From the NCBI GenBank assembly GCA_022457155.1, contig JAJGOT010000001.1, positions 2,255,001-2,319,000 on the forward strand: DNA of 64,000 nt, in the 5' to 3' direction. The notes under the pieces were generated by a model, which ran no database searches, had not been told where the DNA came from, and was given only the letters and a program-made list of their open reading frames with translations. The DNA is from Cladopsammia gracilis. Its lineage: Eukaryota; Cnidaria; Anthozoa; Scleractinia; Dendrophylliidae. The position numbers were made by a program, and so were the translations under genes. Each line of letters opens with the position of its first letter. Positions within the stretch are counted from its first letter, which is position 1. Below, one piece after another: positions 11,338-21,431 of this stretch.

Positions 11338-11937
11338 GAATGTGGCACCTGATTGAAAGTCATTCTATATACAGCTGAATTTTTGAAAACGTGGTCAATG
11401 AAAATTACAGCAATTTCACTACAACTAGCTCAAACAAGGGTTTTTATGATCCCGATCAGCCAGAAAATCACCGAGAAGAGAGAAAAGAGGGAAAGGGAGC
11501 GAGAGCGAGAAAAAAAAAAAGACTAGCAACAGTCTTTAGTTTTTATATTGTGGGGTTACTTAGGACGACATGGTTTTCAAAAAATCCAGCTAGATATCTC
11601 GATAAAATGGCGACTATGATCAGGAAAAGTGCCAAAAAGCCATTACCGGCCAACGTCCCGCTTTCTGGAACACTCCACAGGCTGAGCGTTTCCTTGAAAT
11701 AATTATCTCGATAGAATGGCTACAATGATCGGGAAAAGTGCCAAAAAGCCATTTCCGGCAAACGTCAGCGCTTTCTGGAACACTCCACAGCGTTTCCTTG
11801 AAATATGTAGCTGAATCATAGTTGATAGAACAATGGTTGAATTTTTGTAAACGTGGTCAACGAAAATTACAGCAATTTCACTACAACTAGCGCAAACAAG
11901 GGTTTTTATGACCCCGATCAGCCCGAAAATCACAACA
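11338..11937. repeat. Repeated non-coding block
   Basis: Holds two similar about 170-bp units (around 11580-11700 and 11703-11810, sharing GGGAAAAGTGCCAAAAAGCC-like sequence). Parts match 7330-7600 in inverted orientation. Open frames here on both strands (11391-11702, 11703-11975) reflect the repeat and show no domain. Confidence 0.4.
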
Positions 11938-12390
11938 CAGCACTTCCATCCTGTAATCCTGCACTTAATCTCCAAACTATTGATTGTCTTTTGTTATATG
12001 GAATCTTTTTTTTTAATTAAGTAAATGTATTTTTATTTTTAAGTTGCATTTGGTGATATGACATGAAAATCACTAAATGTAATTTTGTATGTCGGTGCCC
12101 CTTTAACGGCATTTAATCATTACACAACAATTTGAATAAGGCGGCTCAAGAAAAGGACCATGAAGAATTATTAGGGAAGTTATATTTGTTAGACGCACAG
12201 TATTGAACAGCTATATTTGAACAGAGAGCTTGATGCAAATAATATGGAGACCATGCAGTAATTGTGCCGGTAAACACACTGCCAAAGGCAGATTACAATC
12301 TATTCTCGCTTCCGATTTCCCACACGTTCGAGCTCATAAGGAGAAATTGAAAAAAATGTGGCACCTCATCGAAAGTCATTCTATATTTTC
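11938..12390. repeat. Local dispersed repeat, unit b
   Basis: Second unit of the repeat described at 10433. It lacks both MITEs present in unit a, so it preserves their target sites. Confidence 0.55.
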
Positions 12391-12603
12391 AGAAACTATA
12401 AATGACCCTAAATCCTAAGTAGCTCTAAGTAAGAATAATATTTCTGTGAACTTCACGTTTCCAAAATTAAATTTACAACCGTTTGAATTTCACGAAAATT
12501 CGAAAACATGCCAATAAACAATCATTTGCCTTTAGAAGAATGTTCGTGCGAGTTCACTTTTTTATAATCTCTTTCTTTGCTTTAAGTTGAGAGTTATAGC
12601 AGC

Positions 12604-12605
<2 letters not shown>

Positions 12606-12652
<47 letters not shown>

Positions 12653-12666
12653 GATTATTATTATTA
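12606..12666. repeat. (TTA)n microsatellite
   Basis: About 20 TTA/ATT trinucleotides with a single GATTATTA interruption. Confidence 0.9.
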
Positions 12667-13209
12667 AGTCATCCCTAAATCCTAAAAAGTATCAATGCAG
12701 TACGATTTTTATCAAGCGCTAAGTTTCAATCGAAGTTTTACCGTGTTGTATAAACTTTAACAGCGACAGCACTTCCATCCTTGTGTGGAAAGAACGAAGT
12801 CTTACGCTCGTCTGGGAGGACTGCTCAAGGCAAAGCAGAGGTCCGGAATCACTGTACATCAATATTCTCAGCTATTCTCAGCTATAGGTTTATTTCTCTT
12901 CTTAGCTTTCTTCTCAATGCTGTTTTCTCTGCTCCAACGTTCTTCTTCTTACTTCGCTTTCTTCTTACTTCTAGACCTACTCTTATTCACAATGCTCGTA
13001 TTTACTCATGCGCGTAGCGACATGAGTTATAAAATGGGCTCCGTTTTTCTTTTTTTTTTCTTTCTTTTTTTTTTGGTGTCACGATTTTTCATGCAAATTT
13101 ATGCACGCATATTTTAAATTGTATATATCCGGTTCATAGCTTTGCCCTTTACACTTCCGGTTTAGTGACTTCCGGCTACTCTCACTTCCGGCAAAACATC
13201 GTTACTTAA

Positions 13210-13535
13210 GGTGGCTCCCAACAGTTTCCAGCACTTTCCAAGACGTAGATTTTGATGGTCATTAAAACCACTCTTTATCAGTTGATGTTACAATCATGAT
13301 ATCAAACGAATGCCCGATAATTGGTGAACACGTTGTTATCATTTTTGTGACACAATATGTTACTATAGCAACAGTATAACGTGCTCAAAACACCCTTAAT
13401 TTTAGCTTTAAGTATTCATAACACAAAAATGACTCGGTGAACCCCATTTTTTTATTGTCGAAATTTGATCAGTAGGATAAGATGCAACTTTTGGCAAAGT
13501 TTAAAAAAATTCTGTAGGTGGGGTTCAGAGCTACC
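13210..13535. mobile_element. 326-bp TTAA element, GGTGGCTC family, copy 1
   Basis: TTAA then GGTGGCTCCCAAC at the left and GAGCTACC then TTAA at the right (TTAA at 13206-13209 and 13536-13539). A second copy of identical length lies at 18082-18407. Both are followed by the palindrome AAATTTTCGAAAATTT. Non-autonomous. Confidence 0.75.
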
Positions 13536-13551
13536 TTAAATTTTCGAAAAT

Positions 13552-14764
13552 TTAAGGTAGCTTAAATTGTGAAATAAAATGTTTCAAATGTCAAAAAAAA
13601 AAATCTGAAAGTTTCATTGGCATTGATTCACTGGAACGCCTTTAAATTTAAAGATGAAGACGACGTACGAACCGGCCGAAAAAAATGGCGTTACAAATTT
13701 ACTTTTTTTAGTTATTCTCAGTAATGATTTCAAATCAATGCGCACTACATTCTTCCGTGATTGAAACATTGCAATGTACGCTCGTTGATGCAAATTTCTT
13801 TGCGTCTGTTTTCTTTTGCGTTCAAAACGCCTGCTGTAAAAACGTTTTCAAAACACAAAAGAGCATTTATTGCTCAAAATAATCCTAAAAAGAGACTTAA
13901 GGGAATCTGGAAAGTAGCAAGGAGAGTAATAAAGTACAATCATGCTCGAATATTGATAATAATAAATGCACAGCAGACCACAACGAAAGTATAAATCACG
14001 GAGGAATGCAGTGCGCATTGATTTGAAATCATTATGAAGCATAACTTAAAAAGGTAAATTTGTAACGCCGTTTTTTCGGCCGGTTCGTACGTCGTCTTCA
14101 TTTTTTAATTTAAAGGCGTTCCAGTTAATCAATGTCAATGAAACTTTTTTGCACATCGGTAAGCATGCACAGTGAATGTTTTAAAAAAAATCCATCGAGC
14201 CGTTTCTCAGATTTTTGCAAAAGCCATTAAAATCGAAAATTACCTAAAAATTGCACATGAAGCGATGTTAGGAAAAAAGGTTGTTCTCAAGATCGCAAAA
14301 GAGAAAGTAAACAAAACTTTCAAAGTTTACAAACATAACATCAAGCTACGTTTTGACATTATCATTAAGTAGTTTCACAAAACCAGTGTTAATCTCTCGA
14401 TCAATTTAATACCAGTATACAAATAGAAAGGTTTGAAATGTTATTACGATTTATTTGAATTCAAACATACAGAATATTTTTATTCTTGCAAAATATATAT
14501 GCCATATACCATATTTTAAGATGCCTATGTGGGATTTTCAATGCGAAATCTTAAACGCGCTAAATTTCACTTTTACTGATTTCTAAGTTTCTTGTTTATC
14601 GTCGTCATGGTAATATCGATTTTACCAGAAAATATATCTTGCCAAACTTCAATTCAAAACCAGTTAGTGGTGAAAATTTCACGTTGATCTGACTTGGAGA
14701 AGGCCGCTTAAAAGCCGATTGAAAAATGTTGGTATGGTCTCCAGAAAACTGTATCGAACCACCT
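13552..14764. mobile_element. Foldback element with about 155-bp internal inverted arms
   Basis: Arms 13607-13762 and 13997-14148 are reverse complements (left arm contains GGAACGCCTTTAAATTTAAA and GACGACGTACGAACCGGCCG). The block ends at ACCACC-TTAA (14759-14768) and begins near TTTAAGGTAGCTT, so it may be a longer TTAA element of the GGTGGCTC type. Its outer boundaries are uncertain. Open frames inside (13761-13994, 14172-14372) have no recognised domain. Confidence 0.5.
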
Positions 14765-14769
14765 TAAAT

Positions 14770-15330
14770 CGAAGTTTTCCCTTTTGTATATAAACCTTTA
14801 ACAGCGACGGTACTTCCATCCTTATAATCTGTAATCATGCACTTAATCTCCAAAGTATTGCTTTTGTTTTGTTCTATAGAATCTTTTTTGTTTAATTAAG
14901 TTGTATATTTGGTGGCATTTGATGATATGACATGAAAATAAGGTAAAAGGAAATTTTGTATGTCGGTGGAACAGTGTCCATTTAAACTGCATGTAATCAT
15001 CACACAACACTGAATTTGAATAAGGCGGCTCAAGAAAAGGACCATGAAGAATTATTAGGGAAGTTACATTTGTTAGACGCACAGTATTGAACAGCTATAT
15101 TTGAACAGAGAGCTATGCAAATAATATAGCAAACCAGTAATTATGTAAAGACATTGCCAATGGCAGATTACAATCTATTCTCGCTTCCGATTTCCGATTT
15201 CCAACGCACAGTATTGAACAGCTATATTTGAACAGTGAGCTATGCAACTAATATGGCCGGAAACACACTGCCAACGGCAGATTGTAGTCTATTCAGTCTC
15301 GCTTCCGGTTTCCCACACGTTCGAGCTTAA
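14770..15330. repeat. Local dispersed repeat, unit d, with internal duplication
   Basis: Third full unit of the 10433 family. The piece CAGTATTGAACAGCTATATT occurs twice (about 15081 and 15211), indicating an internal tandem copy. Confidence 0.5.
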
Positions 15331-15374
15331 AACTCGGTAAAATAAGCGAAGAACTTTACTGTGTTGTGTTTTAA

Positions 15375-16361
15375 GGTGGCTCAACTGTTTTTTTTTGGCG
15401 ACACAACATCCCAACTTTAAACGGCTGATGCTTCCCTGTCTAAGCTCGGTCAGGCAAGCTGCTTCACTCATATACTGGAGATGAAATAAACTTTCGAAAA
15501 AAGTAGATTTGATTGACATCGGTGTTACCATAACTATGACTGATGACGTCATGGTTTTTGCATCAGTATTCGTAATTTTCTCAACATCTGGACCTGAACT
15601 TTTAAAACGACTCTATGCCTCCCATAGTCTAGATGTTGGTCTCCAAGACTGCAAAGTTTGCAAAAATGCTATTAGAGCGTTTTCGAAAAAAATTGGGTTG
15701 AATATTTGCCATCAAAAATTCAAAGATTCGCATTATTTTCTGTTAATTAGTCGATGCCAGTGTTCTCCTGACAAATTGAAACACTCATCGACTAGTTTTT
15801 TTAATAAACGCTTCACTAACAAAAGTATTACTTCTGTGGGTAAAGTATTTAAGACATTGCTTTTGATCACATCATCTGAAAACTAGTGAAGCAAACAGGA
15901 TGAAACCTTTAAGGAATGTAGTTTTATGGCACATATCATGTATAATATATGGTGAAAATATTGTTTCAATTTGTCAGGCAAACACTGGCATCGACGAATT
16001 AACAGAAAATAATGCGAATCTTTGAATTTTTGATGGCAAATATTCAACCCAATTTTATTCGAAAACGCTCTCATAGAATTTTTCAAACTTTGCAGTCTTG
16101 AAGACCAAAATATAGACTATAACTGACTGAGAGGCATAGAGTCGTTTTAAAAGTTTAGGTCTAGATGTTGAGAAAATTACTAATATGCAAATACCATGAC
16201 GTCATAAGTCGTTGTTATGGTAACACGGATGTCAATCAAATCTACTTTCTTGGATAGTTCATTTCATCTCCAAAGCAGCTTGCCTGACCGAGCTCAGACA
16301 GGGAAGCATCAACCGTTTAAAGTTGGGATGTTGTGTCGCCAAAAAACTCAGTTGAGCCACC
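15375..16361. mobile_element. 987-bp TTAA-flanked foldback element with about 400-bp arms
   Basis: Terminal repeats GGTGGCTCAACTG and CAGTTGAGCCACC are flanked by TTAA (15371-15374 and 16362-16365). The inverted arms run 15375-15783 and 15963-16361 with perhaps 10-15% divergence, around a roughly 180-bp centre. Both arms carry AAGTTGGGATGTTGTGTCGC-type subterminal sequence and a GACGTCAT motif. Open frames at 15509-15886 and 15883-16086 are the two arms read antisense to each other. No transposase, so it is mobilised in trans, if at all. Confidence 0.8.
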
Positions 16362-16365
16362 TTAA

Positions 16366-17990
16366 GGTGGCTCAAAACAGTTTAACTTTTTTTAGACTTA
16401 ATAAAACCGGCGTGCGAATTTTTAGGCTTGGAACTGAACCCACTTTTTACCATCAGTCGCATTTATCTTTAAAACTAAGTCGGTGACCCTGTTTTTTATA
16501 ACATAAATCCATTAATTACATCCAGAAGACGATGCAGGGAAAATTATAGAAAATTCTGTGGAGGAGATTTTGCTAAAATAAAAAAAAAAACGGAAAAAAG
16601 AAATTGAGTAATTTTTCTCCACACATTTTTTACAATCTTGCAGGCACCTTCCACTTTTATTGCTAAATTATATTTTACATTTAAAAATTAGGGTCACCAG
16701 GTCAGTTTTTGAGATTTTGGCCTTCGTGGATAAGGAAACTTTCGCGCGTGTGTCACGCGCAAATTGAAATCTCAAGTTTGCAAGATCGCTCCTTGCGAGT
16801 AAAACCCGCGATTACAGCGTGCCTTCGATGAGTGTTTGTTTTCGGCAGGATTTTCGGGTTCGAAATGTAATGTGACCTTCCCTTGGAAATCGAATTGAAC
16901 TTAGCCAGCTTCGGTAGACTGTTCATAACCTCTGATTTCCTGTCATTTTCTGGATAATTTTGCTCACTATGCTATGGTAATTATTGCAAGATGGGTCAGC
17001 TGACGCATGGTTTCGTAGAAAAACAATCAAGCATGTGTTTTCAGAAGACTACAAAGCCTTACCAAGACCGCTTAGAATGTGTGAAATCTTGAATGAATTA
17101 ACATTTATGCCAAAAATACAGCCACAACTTACCAATATATACAACTGAAATTGTTATTTATTTTGCGAGGTATATTGTTTCGTGAAAGTGATTTGCGATG
17201 GCAGCAAGAATTCGTTCCGTTCACGCTACACGAGGTCGTTTTGAGCCACACTGAATGGAAGGCATACTCAGGATTGCCAACAATCCCTTTGTGCCCGACT
17301 TCATCTACAAGTCTTTGAGATTGGAATACGACAGTTCACTTCCAGCAATGTTTTAAGCCATCGACTCTGTTATTATCCTATTGTTTTCGGTAGGGTTGAA
17401 AAGCTTGCCGCTAAGTGTCTGAAAGGAGTTCGTGGCGCCGATCCAAATATAACAGGTTGTCAACTGCTTGTAAAAAAAATTGCTCCAGAACAATTTATAA
17501 TCTTTTCTTTGCTTAACTGAAGTGCAGATTTGAAAACAATTTTGTGCAGGGCAGAGAAAATACGGTATACAAAATCCTGGTTACAAGCATGTTGCAATTT
17601 TCAAACTCAGATCAGGGAAATTAGAGTTGATACAGTTTTTATTTGGTCCTTATTTTCCAAAAGCTCTGTTGACCGCTGAAGCAAATAATATGGTGAAACT
17701 GTAGGATAATAGAAAAGTGCAGTCTAGGTATTCTTTTTACATCATTGGAGTTCCAGATTAAAATTAGAATTGGTTGCATGTATATCCATTAATTCAATAA
17801 AGACACCACATTAATTTTTCAAAAGCTGCAACTTCGTTGTATTCCTATTTTTACCGCTTCCGCCGTCTCGGGTGTTTTTTTAATAAATAACAATAATAAA
17901 TAATAATATAATTAACTTACATTGCGCAGATATCAATATAACATTTTCAGCTGTGCATTACAATGTTTAAGCAAATATAACTACTTACAA
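16366..17990. other. No gene recognised; starts with another GGTGGCTC end
   Basis: Immediately after the shared TTAA a second GGTGGCTCAAAACAG terminus begins, but its partner end was not found. The remainder is AT-rich with no convincing exon. Confidence 0.4.
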
Positions 17991-17998
17991 ACCCTTAA

Positions 17999-18077
17999 CC
18001 CTATTCAGCCTTGGCGGGGGTGGGGGCCACAAAGTGCCCGCGCCAATTTTCAACATTAATAACTTCTTTAATATGTA
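17999..18077 (+). mobile_element. 5' fragment of the TTAA element family of 27552-28138
   Basis: TTAA (17995-17998) then CCCTATTCAGCCTTGGCGGG and CACAAAGTGCCCGCGC, matching the left end at 27552. It is cut at the point where the next element (18082) begins, so it served as its target. Confidence 0.65.
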
Positions 18078-18081
18078 TTAA

Positions 18082-18407
18082 GGTGGCTCCCAACAGTTTT
18101 CAGCACTTTTCAAGACTTAGAATTTGATGGGTCATTATAACCACACTTTATCAGTTGATGCTACAATCATGATATCAAACGAATGCCCAATGATTGGTAA
18201 ACACATTATTATCATTTTTGTGACACAATATTTTACTATAGCAATAGTATAACGTGCTGAAAACACCCTTAATTTTAGCTTTAAGTGTTAATAACTCAAA
18301 AATGACTCGGTGAACCCCATTTTTTATTGTCGAAATTTGATCAGTACGATAAGATGCAACTTTTGGCAAAGTTTAAAAAAATTATGTAGGTGGGCTTCAG
18401 AGCCACC
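18082..18407. mobile_element. 326-bp TTAA element, GGTGGCTC family, copy 2
   Basis: GGTGGCTCCCAACAG to TTCAGAGCCACC with TTAA at 18078-18081 and 18408-18411. Same length as copy 1 and about 90% or more identical by eye. Inserted into the element fragment at 17999. Confidence 0.75.
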
Positions 18408-18606
18408 TTAAATTTTCGAAAATTTAAGTTGCACATCTTTACAATCTGTAAAGTGCCAATTAGTCCTCAGAGAGTGCTATACAACGTAGAAGTTGGAGCT
18501 TAATTTATAGTGAAGGGTAATTATGGACTAGATTTCGTTCATTGCGAGAATCTACAAATATGTTTTAAAGAACGCTAACATAGATCATAGATGAATGTGA
18601 ATATAT

Positions 18607-18838
18607 ATGAAAATCATATATTTGAACTGCGGATAAACATGAGTGAAATTTGTGATCCTCGCAGTGTGCTCTCAACTTAAGCAGTTGAAAAAGTAACCTG
18701 AAAAAAATTCAGGCTTGAACGGGATTTGAACCCATGACCTTGCGATACCGTTACAATGCTCTATCCACTGAGCTACCAAGCCACATGGATAGATGGTCAA
18801 TCGTGACTTCGTAACACACCCGATGACAGTGAATATAC
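18607..18838 (-). mobile_element. tRNA-like retroposon (SINE) with 16-bp target duplication
   Basis: ATGAATGTGAATATAT lies at both edges (18591-18606 and 18839-18854) as a perfect 16-bp duplication. The tRNA-like region (18711-18782, minus strand) is followed by a short hairpin (CCTGAA...TTCAGG) and a unique tail containing ACTGCGAGGATC and CCGCAGTTC. A target duplication and a tRNA head indicate LINE-mediated retroposition rather than a resident tRNA gene. Confidence 0.65.
18711..18782 (-). tRNA. tRNA-like sequence, probably SINE head or tRNA pseudogene
   Basis: On the minus strand it reads GGCTTGGTAGCTCAGTGG at the 5' end, with an A-box-like D arm and a B box GGTTCAAATCC. It closes with CAAGCC pairing to GGCTTG, 72 nt in all. 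The anticodon arm is degenerate: its inner pairs mismatch and loop position 33 is not T. The nominal anticodon GGT (Thr) is therefore unreliable. A functional tRNA is unlikely. Confidence 0.4.
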
Positions 18839-19384
18839 ATGAATGTGAATATATGACCCATCAGTTAACTTCTATATACACTGAACCATCAGTAAGGGTT
18901 ACGACAATATGATTGCGTTTAAATAAACCGTTAAAATAAATCTTTAAAATAAACCGTTAAAAAAACGTTAAAAAACCGTTGAAAACTAAAAAAGTATGCG
19001 CGCTTCTCGTAATAAGTTCTTAATTGTACTTAATTGTTCTTAATTGTACTTAATTGTACTTAATTGTACTTATATATATTTGTTTAGTACTTTTTTTCAT
19101 GCAGTATCACTACTGGTTTTAATTTTTATCTGTTATTAAACTGTCCTGGTATTATCTCTTTCTGTAAAACGCCTTTAATATTTTTTATCCCAAAAGGGCA
19201 ACATATATTTATTAACGTAATATTAACCATTGAAAAGCAAATTTAACGGATTAGAATATGTTGAAAAATAATATGAGCAGATATTATTATAAAAGTTGAG
19301 CAGATATTGTTATTAGCTAATATATCGCCTCAAAACGACAAGTTATGTTAAATAATCCTATCTTTTCTTTATTCATACATGTAG

Positions 19385-19586
19385 ACTGTTGCCGTGCTGC
19401 TTTCTGTGTTTTTGGCTGTGGAAGTGCGATCCCACAAAGAAAGCCTTTATACAACCATGGAGCATCACACTAATTGCCTCGGGGACCGTTTTATGATGAT
19501 AAACACAAATAATTGCACTCATATAGCTAACAGGTCGCAATGTGAAGCGAGATGCGATGGCTCTTCTACATTAAGTCCCCTCACAA
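19385..19586 (+). CDS. Secreted-protein gene 1, exon 2
   Basis: Acceptor ACATGTAG, then 67 codons plus one base, then donor GTAAGT (phase 1). It starts TVAVLLSVFLAVEVRSHK, finishing the hydrophobic core of the signal peptide begun in exon 1. Four cysteines follow (in NCLGD, NNCTH, SQCEA and RCDGS), with an NRS sequon. The paralogous exon at 55867-56068 has identical length and splice sites and only about eight amino-acid changes, so selection on this exon is plausible. No family was recognised from this exon alone. Confidence 0.7.
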
Positions 19587-20055
19587 GTAAGTTGAGATTG
19601 TTATACTTTTAACCTTGTGGCCACACTAGCTTGTTGTTTATTTGTTTGACGTAAACATGAATCAATCAATGAATGAATCGGTGATATTCTAACTTTTAAG
19701 ACAACTAACTAACTATTGATGTTGGCCTTCACCATCTATGAACTTATTTTAACATTCTTTGTTTCAGTTGAAACTGCACTTACGGTCTCCAATTATAAAC
19801 AGTACATTCGTGTGATTATTATATCACCCGTACGGCCCTGCGAACCTTTTCTTTGCAAAAAGGCGTACGGCCTTATTACAAAAGCGGACGGCCTCGCGCG
19901 CGAAAATTTCAAGTACTGTAATATTGTCGCCATGATCTCGAGCCAAAAATTTTCCCATCCGGCCGGCCCACTTAGTCAATAAGTACATATTATTTACCTA
20001 TAATAATTCTAGTTCGTTGAATTAACTTTTGAATTTTGTATTTTTACTTAACAAG

Positions 20056-20183
20056 GATTTAAGGTGATTGGGCGAGGAAAGACCATGACAGGACGGAAAG
20101 TGTGCATCAAGTTCATCCAAAAGAGTGGTATCCAGTATGTCCTTAAGATCAACAGGAAGAGACCAGTGCAACTTGTCTTTGAG
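20056..20183 (+). CDS. Secreted-protein gene 1, exon 3
   Basis: Acceptor ACTTAACAAG and donor GTGAAT. The length is 128 nt (two bases plus 42 codons), entering in phase 1 and leaving in phase 0, which fits its neighbours. It encodes a basic segment (KVIGRGKTMTGRKVCIKF ... INRKRPVQLVFE). In FGF genes the middle core exon is also a short exon of 3n+2 bases in this position, one of the reasons for suggesting an FGF-like beta-trefoil. The sequence similarity itself is weak. The paralog at 58002-58129 has the same length and only a few changes. Confidence 0.65.
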
Positions 20184-20205
20184 GTGAATAATAGCTTTCA
20201 CTTAA

Positions 20206-20539
20206 AGCTGAATAACAGTCCGAACTGCGCAATCTCGGGATTTGTTTTCATTTTTTGGTTTTGAATTTGTTGATATGTCACACTTCGGTAATAGCACACA
20301 TGAGAGAAAATGGGAGTAAACCGTCAGTCCGCCATTACGGCCGTCGTGTTTACGAATGCTCGATGTTGGGGTTCTTTTACTTATTATTATTATTGTTTAG
20401 CAAGGATATCTGACGTTAATAATGAAGGAAAAGGTAATTTTGTCCCGTAATTTTCATTTTTGCTAGTAAACGTTCCATGTTTGTGAGTCTCACAAACATT
20501 GCCGAGCTGAGATCGCGCAGTACGGACTGTAATTCATCT
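20206..20539. mobile_element. 334-bp TTAA-flanked TIR element in intron 3 of gene 1
   Basis: Imperfect inverted ends of about 35 bp: AGCTGAATAACAGTCCGAAC at the left and, reversed, AGATGAATTACAGTCCGTAC at the right. They are flanked by TTAA (20202-20205, 20540-20543). The second gene copy has the intact site CACTTAAATTTCC at about 58147, so the insertion post-dates the gene duplication. Non-coding, probably a piggyBac-mobilised MITE. Confidence 0.9.
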
Positions 20540-20978
20540 TTAAATTTCCATGCATTGAAATTGTCCATAATCCATAGACACCATAGGCACGAGAAAAAGA
20601 ATAATGCACAGTTCGACTTGATATAGCTTTCTTTTGAAAAAAGTCACTGTCACTGGTGCTCGTTGTGAATTATTAACACTTAAGTTCTAATTGGAGAACA
20701 AACGACATTAATTTTGAATCCGGATATTTTAAAGAGACTGATGGATATTCCTGTCTTAAGCAACCGCAACCAAAGAATCGGATTATTTGTTTGCATTATT
20801 TAGCGAAATGTGGCACTGGTAACGAAACCGAGCCAGTGTTTGTTTTGCTACTGATGCATGAAGATATGTCTTTGGCTTTTCAAAGCGATGACTATTTTAC
20901 GTGATGATAGCGGTGAATGTCTGTTGTGATGAGAAATATGTTTTATTCATGCCAACAATCCATCCATTGCTTTCACAG

Positions 20979-21185
20979 AATCAGTCCCGTAACACAGCTT
21001 ACGACCCCGACTCCTTATTTGTGGAGAAATATGTCGATGGTACTACACGATCCACCCGCATATATGAACACACTATTAATGACGAAGTGATGTGCTTGAC
21101 TCGTCGTTGTGATGGAAGTTTGTCTCTTATTAGTACCTTGTCCAATTTGAAAGACAGGAAGTGTTATTTTGAACCCCAGTACTAG
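20979..21185 (+). CDS. Secreted-protein gene 1, terminal exon 4
   Basis: Acceptor TTGCTTTCACAG, phase 0, then 68 codons and TAG. It carries YDPDSLFVEKYVDG and, nearer the end, MCLTRRCDGSLS and KCYFEPQ. The order [C/S]LFxE ... Y ... hydrophobic-x-L-x-R ... G ... K-x-x-x-F-x-P is reminiscent of the last beta-trefoil repeat of FGFs (established for that family; the match here is by eye). With exons 1-3 the product is about 187 residues, about 160 mature, with eight mature cysteines. Function is not assigned; FGF-like ligand is a hypothesis. Confidence 0.65.
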   Translation, partial: NQSRNTAYDPDSLFVEKYVDGTTRSTRIYEHTINDEVMCLTRRCDGSLSLISTLSNLKDRKCYFEPQY

Positions 21186-21425
21186 TTAATTCAGCAAACC
21201 GGAGCACCCAAAGCAAAAATGCTAGTTAAACATTTTTTTTATATACCATGTTACATTTTCTGTCTTTTTTCATAGTTGTGTAAACAGTCACAGCTTCATA
21301 TGTTTCATTTTTTAGCAGTGCATAACTTAGGTGTGGTAAATATGTTATGTCCTAAAATACCAAGTTGCTTTTGTTTTTCCTAGAATCCTATGTAGCTAGT
21401 CATTCTATCTTTCACAAAACTATAA

Positions 21426-21431
21426 AATAAA
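21426..21431 (+). terminator. Poly(A) signal of secreted-protein gene 1
   Basis: AATAAA about 240 bases after the stop codon of exon 4, in AT-rich 3' UTR-like sequence. Confidence 0.5.

Larger units (their letters stand above)
5307..19384 (+). other. Intron 1 of secreted-protein gene 1 (about 14.1 kb), filled with transposons
   Basis: Bounded by GTAAGT at 5307 and ACATGTAG at 19377-19384. It contains the Penelope-like inverted insertion, at least four TTAA-flanked elements, a TAA-flanked TIR element, local repeat units, microsatellites and a tRNA-like retroposon, annotated separately. In stretches without a listed feature (6658-9160, 16366-17990, 18840-19380) no coding exon was recognised. 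Around 7220-7275 a 30-bp unit beginning CGGAAAACACGTGTGCGG is tandemly repeated. Confidence 0.5.

Noticed and set aside
12781..13117. Two overlapping hydrophobic plus-strand ORFs suggesting a membrane protein
   Set aside because: They translate a TTCTT-rich pyrimidine stretch in two frames, which gives F/L-rich peptides by composition.
15509..16486. ORFs of 66-125 codons within the 15375-16361 foldback
   Set aside because: They mirror each other on opposite strands, as expected from the inverted arms; no protein motifs.
18711..18782. Functional tRNA-Thr gene
   Set aside because: The anticodon stem is mismatched, position 33 is not T, and a perfect target duplication shows it is inside a retroposon.
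19716..19982. Extra exon TTGAAACTGCACTTACGG after TTTGTTTCAG in gene 1
   Set aside because: No phase-compatible donor was found, and copy 2 has an in-frame TAG soon after the acceptor; exon 2 joins exon 3 in phase without it. Most of the ORF lies in a copy-1-specific insertion of about 190 bp.
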